Source: Marinilabilia salmonicolor
Lineage (GTDB): Bacteria > Bacteroidota > Bacteroidia > Bacteroidales > Marinilabiliaceae
Assembly (NCBI RefSeq): GCF_003003035.1
Contig: NZ_PVTS01000009.1
Span: forward strand, 1-64,000
DNA length: 64,000 nucleotides
Direction of reading: 5' to 3'
In this document: one piece after another, positions 60,589 to 64,000 of the stretch
Layout of the letters: each line of letters starts with the position of its first letter
Position numbering within the stretch: the stretch's first letter is position 1
Notes under the pieces: generated by a model
What the model saw: only the letters and a program-made list of their open reading frames with translations
Databases searched by the model: none
What the model was told of the DNA's origin: nothing
Translations under genes and position numbers: made by a program

Positions 60589-61377
60589 CTATTCAAAAAC
60601 TAAAGAAAAAGACTCTTCAAGTCTTTCACTCATAGCTGTAAAAAAGGGCGCGTCTTTTTCGTTCTTGTTGCTTATATTGATGGTATTGTCTGATGTCAGT
60701 TCTTCCTTTTTATATTGAGCCAACAAAGGAATGGGGAAATACTTGAAAAAATGATCAGCATTTAAAATTAAGGATGCCTGCTCCTCCTGATTTTTTTTCA
60801 GAATGATGTTGTCGCCTGGTCTTCCACTTTTTTTGGTTGCCCGGATGGTTATCTCCTGTTTCACACTAAACTGATAATTAAAGGTGACTGTTGGCGATTT
60901 CCCCGGCGTAACTTCTCCTATGAATTCCAATGCGGGGTGGTTTTCTGTTCCCAAAAAGAGCTTGATCTCGAGTTTTTTATACACCCCTTGTGGAATGTCG
61001 AAGGAAAGATGTTGGGAAGCTGTTTTATTCTCGTCCAGATTTATTTCCAGGGGAGGATCAAAGGGAATGGTCTCATACACGTCATCACCCTGTTCTCTTA
61101 TTCCTTCAATAATAACATCGGAGATGAAAAAGGATGCTTTAAAAACTTCCATTTTTGTTATCAGTCCTGGAGGGGTGTTTTGCTCAACGACGTCACTGTT
61201 GTTTAGCGAGCTGTTTTTCAGCCGTGCCTGACTTGATTGATAATCGATGTCGCTATTAACAAAGGGTGTAAGGTTGAAGTTTACATCCACACTGGCGGGC
61301 AATGTCAATTCGTCTTTTTGACATGCCCCCAGTATCAATGTCACTAAAATTAGCAGATAAAACCTTTGTTTGCGCAT
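60589..61377 (-). CDS. Lipoprotein of unknown function upstream of the ECF sigma gene
   Basis: 262 aa. Lipobox ILGAC (MRKQRFYLLILVTLILGACQ). The mature part shows beta strands such as KMEVFKASFFISDVIIEGI and HLSFDIPQGVYKKLEIKLFL, similar in spirit to DUF4382 proteins, but I do not assign a family. First gene of the operon with the sigma factor, 5 bp apart, and so probably part of the signalling unit or its output. Confidence 0.7.
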   Translation of the reverse strand: MRKQRFYLLILVTLILGACQKDELTLPASVDVNFNLTPFVNSDIDYQSSQARLKNSSLNNSDVVEQNTPPGLITKMEVFKASFFISDVIIEGIREQGDDVYETIPFDPPLEINLDENKTASQHLSFDIPQGVYKKLEIKLFLGTENHPALEFIGEVTPGKSPTVTFNYQFSVKQEITIRATKKSGRPGDNIILKKNQEEQASLILNADHFFKYFPIPLLAQYKKEELTSDNTINISNKNEKDAPFFTAMSERLEESFSLVFE

Positions 61378-61441
61378 TTTTTGTTGTTTTTGGTATTTTA
61401 AAGACGATGAAGGGCAAAAAAGGTTGGAAAAATTTTATTTT

Positions 61442-62365
61442 TTAATTGAACAGATTCGCCTGTATTCCCTTAACATCAGTTTCTATGACAAATAAAGATC
61501 CACTCAGTGGGTATGCTTCTAACTGTTCGTCAGATAACCCCTCACGTGCGGTGGTGATGTAGAGGGTGGTAAAATCCGGCCCTCCAAAAGCACAGGATGT
61601 AACATTTGGGGCAGGGACTTCAATTTTCTCCATCAGATTTCCGGTTTCAGGATCCCAACGATAAACTCCGTTACCGCCCCAGTGAGCTATCCATAGTTTG
61701 CCTTCTGCATCAATGCTCATGCCATCAGGGCTTCCTTTTTCTTTGGGAACCTCAACAACGACCCGTTTATTGGAGATGTCCCCGGTTCCGGGCTTATAAT
61801 CGTATGCTACCACTTGTTGTGTCGGTGTATCTATGTAGTACATGATGTTTTTGTTGGTGTCCCACACAATACCATTTGAAATAGTGATGTTGTTTTCTTT
61901 GACGTGCAGGCTGTCGTCCCTGAGCATATAGAGTTTGGCAGCGTCCTCTTTTGCTGTTTTTTCCATGGTTCCTACCCAGAAGCGTCCGGCAGGATCACAT
62001 TTACCGTCGTTGAACCGGACGTTGGGAAGTGCATCAACCGGGAAATCAGTGATTTTTTGTTTGGTTCCGTCCTCATTTAATCCAAAAATCCCGGTTTCCT
62101 GGGCTGCAACAGCAAAATAATCTCCCGTTGCAGGAACCACTGTGCCAACCATACTTTCAAGAGAGATGTCGTGGAGCATTCCTTCGCCCGGTTTGTACAT
62201 ATATACTTTGCCACCGGTAATGTCCACCCAAAGCAGGGCCTCTTTTTCGGGATGCCAGATGGCTCCTTCGCCCAACCTGGCAGCCGGTGTGTTGTCAACA
62301 GGTTTTATGCCCGAAGAGCAGGAGGTTATCAGGATCAGTGCTGAAAGGAATAATAGGTTTTTCAT
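61442..62365 (-). CDS. SMP-30/gluconolactonase-like lipoprotein
   Basis: 307 aa. Lipoprotein signal MKNLLFLSALILITSC. Six-bladed propeller of the SMP-30/gluconolaconase/LRE type: EGAIWHPEKEALLWVDITGG carries the first metal Glu; NVRFNDGKCDPAGRFWVGTM, ITISNGIVWDTNKNIMYYID and PDGMSIDAEGKLWIAHWGGN hold the metal-binding Asn/Asp residues. It probably hydrolyses a sugar lactone in the periplasm and could connect to the oxidised-sugar genes in this window. Single gene between the ECF operon and rubrerythrin. Confidence 0.9.
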   Translation of the reverse strand: MKNLLFLSALILITSCSSGIKPVDNTPAARLGEGAIWHPEKEALLWVDITGGKVYMYKPGEGMLHDISLESMVGTVVPATGDYFAVAAQETGIFGLNEDGTKQKITDFPVDALPNVRFNDGKCDPAGRFWVGTMEKTAKEDAAKLYMLRDDSLHVKENNITISNGIVWDTNKNIMYYIDTPTQQVVAYDYKPGTGDISNKRVVVEVPKEKGSPDGMSIDAEGKLWIAHWGGNGVYRWDPETGNLMEKIEVPAPNVTSCAFGGPDFTTLYITTAREGLSDEQLEAYPLSGSLFVIETDVKGIQANLFN

Positions 62366-62544
62366 GTTTTTTGTTTTTTATGATGTGTGAGACGATAAAA
62401 GTAATCATTTTCTAAGTCGATCAGGAAGAGGTTGTTTCTGATTTTTCCTTTCGGCTGTTTTTTCACGCTCTACATCCTTTATTTGGTTTCATTCTCAATA
62501 TTTCCATGATTATTTTCGTCATCCAAAATCAAAAGACAAATAAT

Positions 62545-63123
62545 ATGGACAAATCATTAAAAGGAACAGAAACAGAGCAAAATTTGTTGAAAGCTTTTGC
62601 AGGTGAGTCTCAGGCACGTAGTCGCTACACTATGTTTGCCAGTCAGGCACGCAAAGAAGGATATCGTCAGATTGAAGCCATTTTTTTGGAAACTGCAGAA
62701 CAGGAATTGCAGCATGCCAAGCGATTTTTTGATTTTCTGGAAGGTGGTGATGTGGAAATTACTGCTACTTATCCTGCGGGGAAAGTCGGAACCACAGCAG
62801 AGAACCTTGAGGCTGCTGCAATGGGCGAGAATGAAGAGTGGGAAGAGTTGTACCCCAAGTTTGCAGAGGTTGCTGCTGCTGAGGGCTTTCAGAAAGTGGC
62901 CAATGCCTTTAAAAACATTGCCAAGGTAGAGAAGGAGCACGAAGCACGCTACCGCAAACTGAAGGCCAATGTGGATGAGGGAAAAGTATTTGAGCGTGAA
63001 GAGAAAGTACGCTGGAGATGCCGCAAATGTGGCTTTGTTCATGAAGCGAACAAAGCGCCTAAGGCTTGTCCCGCCTGTAACCATCCGCAGGAACATTTTG
63101 AGATTGAGCCTGATAATTACTAG
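62545..63123 (+). CDS. rbr: Rubrerythrin
   Basis: 192 aa. Peroxidase of anaerobes that reduces H2O2. A ferritin-like four-helix domain with di-iron ligands in LLKAFAGESQARSRYTMFAS, FLETAEQELQHAKR and the second pair near NIAKVEKEHEARYR; then a rubredoxin domain with WRCRKCGFVHEANKAPKACP plus ACNHPQEH (CxxC...CxxC). The ATG at 62545 (MDKSLKGTETEQNLL) is chosen over 62506. Followed by a terminator at 63342. Confidence 0.96.
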   Translation: MDKSLKGTETEQNLLKAFAGESQARSRYTMFASQARKEGYRQIEAIFLETAEQELQHAKRFFDFLEGGDVEITATYPAGKVGTTAENLEAAAMGENEEWEELYPKFAEVAAAEGFQKVANAFKNIAKVEKEHEARYRKLKANVDEGKVFEREEKVRWRCRKCGFVHEANKAPKACPACNHPQEHFEIEPDNY

Positions 63124-63142
63124 AGGGATCGTTGTTTAGTGT

Positions 63143-63290
63143 CTGTCCATAAAGTCCCGTTTACTGCGTTACGCCATTAGAGGAAATTGCTCATTTACTC
63201 AAGGAAACTCCGCATTTCCACTAATTGCAAGCCTTGCAAACGAAACCTTCTGAACAGATACAGCGAAGTTGAGAAACTTTACTTGGTTAA
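63143..63290. mobile_element. Partial copy of the CTGTCCATAAA element
   Basis: Starts CTGTCCATAAAG (63143), then TGCGTTACGCC, CTCATTTACTC...GAAACTCCG, GCAAGCCTTGCAA and TTCTGAACAG in the same order as the element at 15343. Arms are ATTAGAGGAAAT and ATTTCCACTAAT, different in sequence from 15343 but still complementary. The right terminal repeat is missing. Confidence 0.55.
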
Positions 63291-63341
63291 TACTCAGACT
63301 CTATTTAGTCTTCAGGCAGAAGGCAGAAGAGAATTTTTTAT

Positions 63342-63387
63342 ACAGAGGGTTTCACTTGTTTAATGTGAAACCCTCTGTTCTTTTTTT
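63342..63387 (+). terminator. Terminator of the rubrerythrin gene
   Basis: ACAGAGGGTTTCAC (63342-63355) pairs perfectly with GTGAAACCCTCTGT (63365-63378), followed by TCTTTTTTTA. Overlaps the end of the convergent acetyltransferase gene. Confidence 0.75.
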
Positions 63388-63940
63388 ACTGATTCAATTT
63401 TTTAATGACTCTGGCCGGGTTACCAACAGCCAGGGCATCTGCAGGAATGTCTTTGGTGACAACAGCCCCGGCACCAATCACAGCTCTGTCGCCTATGGTT
63501 ACTCCCGGACAAATGGTGGCATGACCACCAATCCAGCACTCTTCTCCAATGGTAACAGGACGACAGTTTTCCCATTTCCTGCGATCCTCAATGTTCACCG
63601 GATGTTCGGCTGTGTAAATGTGGACTCCCGGTGCAATGAGGGTTTTGCGGCCAATGGTAACCCTTGCTCCATCCAGAATGACAGCTCCGAAGTTGATGAA
63701 AACTCCATCCCCTGCATAGATATTCTCTCCATAATCACAATAGAAAGGTGGTTCCAAATGAATGTTGGAGGCTGAGTTGGGACACAACTCTTTCATTGTA
63801 TCTTTAAAGTGGTCGGTATAATATTCGGTTACATTGAGCTTATGTAGTATGCGTTTTACCCTTGTGCGTATGGCAATCATCTCTTCGCAATGAGCATCAT
63901 AAGGCTCTCCTGCCAGCATTTTTTCTTTTTCTGTTTTCAT
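63386..63940 (-). CDS. Maltose/galactoside-type sugar O-acetyltransferase
   Basis: 184 aa. Left-handed beta-helix acetyltransferase. MKTEKEKMLAGEPYDAHCEE is the typical start, EPPFYCDYGENIYAGDGVFI and LIAPGVHIYTAEHPV match the maltose/galactoside acetyltransferase core (catalytic His in TAEHP), and ECWIGGHATICPGVTIGDRA the hexapeptide repeats. Start codon supplied by dispersed leader copy D. Uses acetyl-CoA; substrate unknown. Confidence 0.93.
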   Translation of the reverse strand: MKTEKEKMLAGEPYDAHCEEMIAIRTRVKRILHKLNVTEYYTDHFKDTMKELCPNSASNIHLEPPFYCDYGENIYAGDGVFINFGAVILDGARVTIGRKTLIAPGVHIYTAEHPVNIEDRRKWENCRPVTIGEECWIGGHATICPGVTIGDRAVIGAGAVVTKDIPADALAVGNPARVIKKLNQ

Positions 63941-64000
63941 TCGTTTAAAATTTTGTAATCACCTGATAAAAAACTAATTAAAAATTTGGGAACGAATGGA
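63938..64000 (-). repeat. Dispersed leader element, copy D (cut off by window end)
   Basis: The 61-bp leader 63938-63998 with CATTCGTT and AACGAATG ends, of the same length as in copies A-C, starts the acetyltransferase gene. The 96-bp module, if present, lies beyond the window. Confidence 0.85.

Noticed and set aside
1-64000. tRNA or rRNA genes
   Set aside because: No T-loop consensus (GGTTCGAATCC-like) with matching acceptor stem and no rRNA sequence was found by reading. A tRNAscan run would settle this.

Overview
The window comes from a Bacteroidota chromosome, most likely a marine or sediment anaerobe of the Bacteroidales/Marinilabiliales type. The signs are a T9SS type A sorting domain, two TonB-dependent receptors, a five-domain hybrid two-component (HTCS) regulator, Tat-exported Gfo/Idh/MocA proteins next to DUF1080 proteins, and promoters with the Bacteroidota -7 box TAnnTTTG. 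Anaerobic life is suggested by rubrerythrin, a CoA-disulfide-reductase-like enzyme, ferredoxin-containing MinD ATPases and, most strikingly, the mercury-methylation pair hgcA/hgcB. No rRNA, tRNA, CRISPR array or prophage was seen.

Layout. 0-4 kb: a DUF5916 outer-surface protein, then hgcA and hgcB in one tight + strand cluster. 4.5-15.3 kb: universal stress protein, a small unknown protein, a NicO/UreH-like membrane protein coupled to a Nudix hydrolase, a YfcC-type carrier, a lone GroES-like protein, a CBS-containing ClC antiporter, a TonB-dependent receptor and a membrane-bound metallophosphoesterase. 15.3-25.2 kb: two MITE-like elements, an SDR, an S9 peptidase lipoprotein, a PIF1-like helicase with HRDC and HTH domains, a membrane LytTR regulator, a fatty acid desaturase and a 2TM protein. 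25.7-35 kb: a sugar-oxidation island of two Tat-exported Gfo/Idh/MocA oxidoreductases, an ApbE flavin transferase between them, a double DUF1080 protein and the HTCS regulator. 35-42 kb: sbcCD, an aspartate-dehydrogenase-like protein, a divergent 2-hydroxyacid dehydrogenase and a MITE-like element. 42-51 kb: patatin; a DUF134 / NifX-like / DUF5320-like / twin MinD-ferredoxin cluster behind a promoter with an embedded palindrome; CoA-disulfide reductase-rhodanese; a Crp/Fnr regulator; an odd thioredoxin with thioredoxin reductase. 51-64 kb: TonB receptor, T9SS cargo protein, second Crp regulator, second DUF1080 lipoprotein, an ECF sigma operon with a membrane-anchored putative anti-sigma/barrel protein, SMP-30 lipoprotein, rubrerythrin and a maltose-type acetyltransferase.

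The most unusual structure is a dispersed element of about 240 bp found upstream of four functionally unrelated genes, always in the same orientation to the gene. It ends in a 61-bp leader of constant length, bounded by CATTCGTT and AACGAATG, and in three of the four copies the final ATG of the leader is the start codon of the gene. A 96-bp module of the same element, flanked by the direct repeat GAAACGAG, also sits in frame inside the T9SS cargo gene. I do not recognise this as a named family. It behaves like a mobile 5' leader that can also be tolerated inside protein-coding sequence. At least two further families of inverted-repeat elements and a dispersed GAGATTGCTTCG element are also present.
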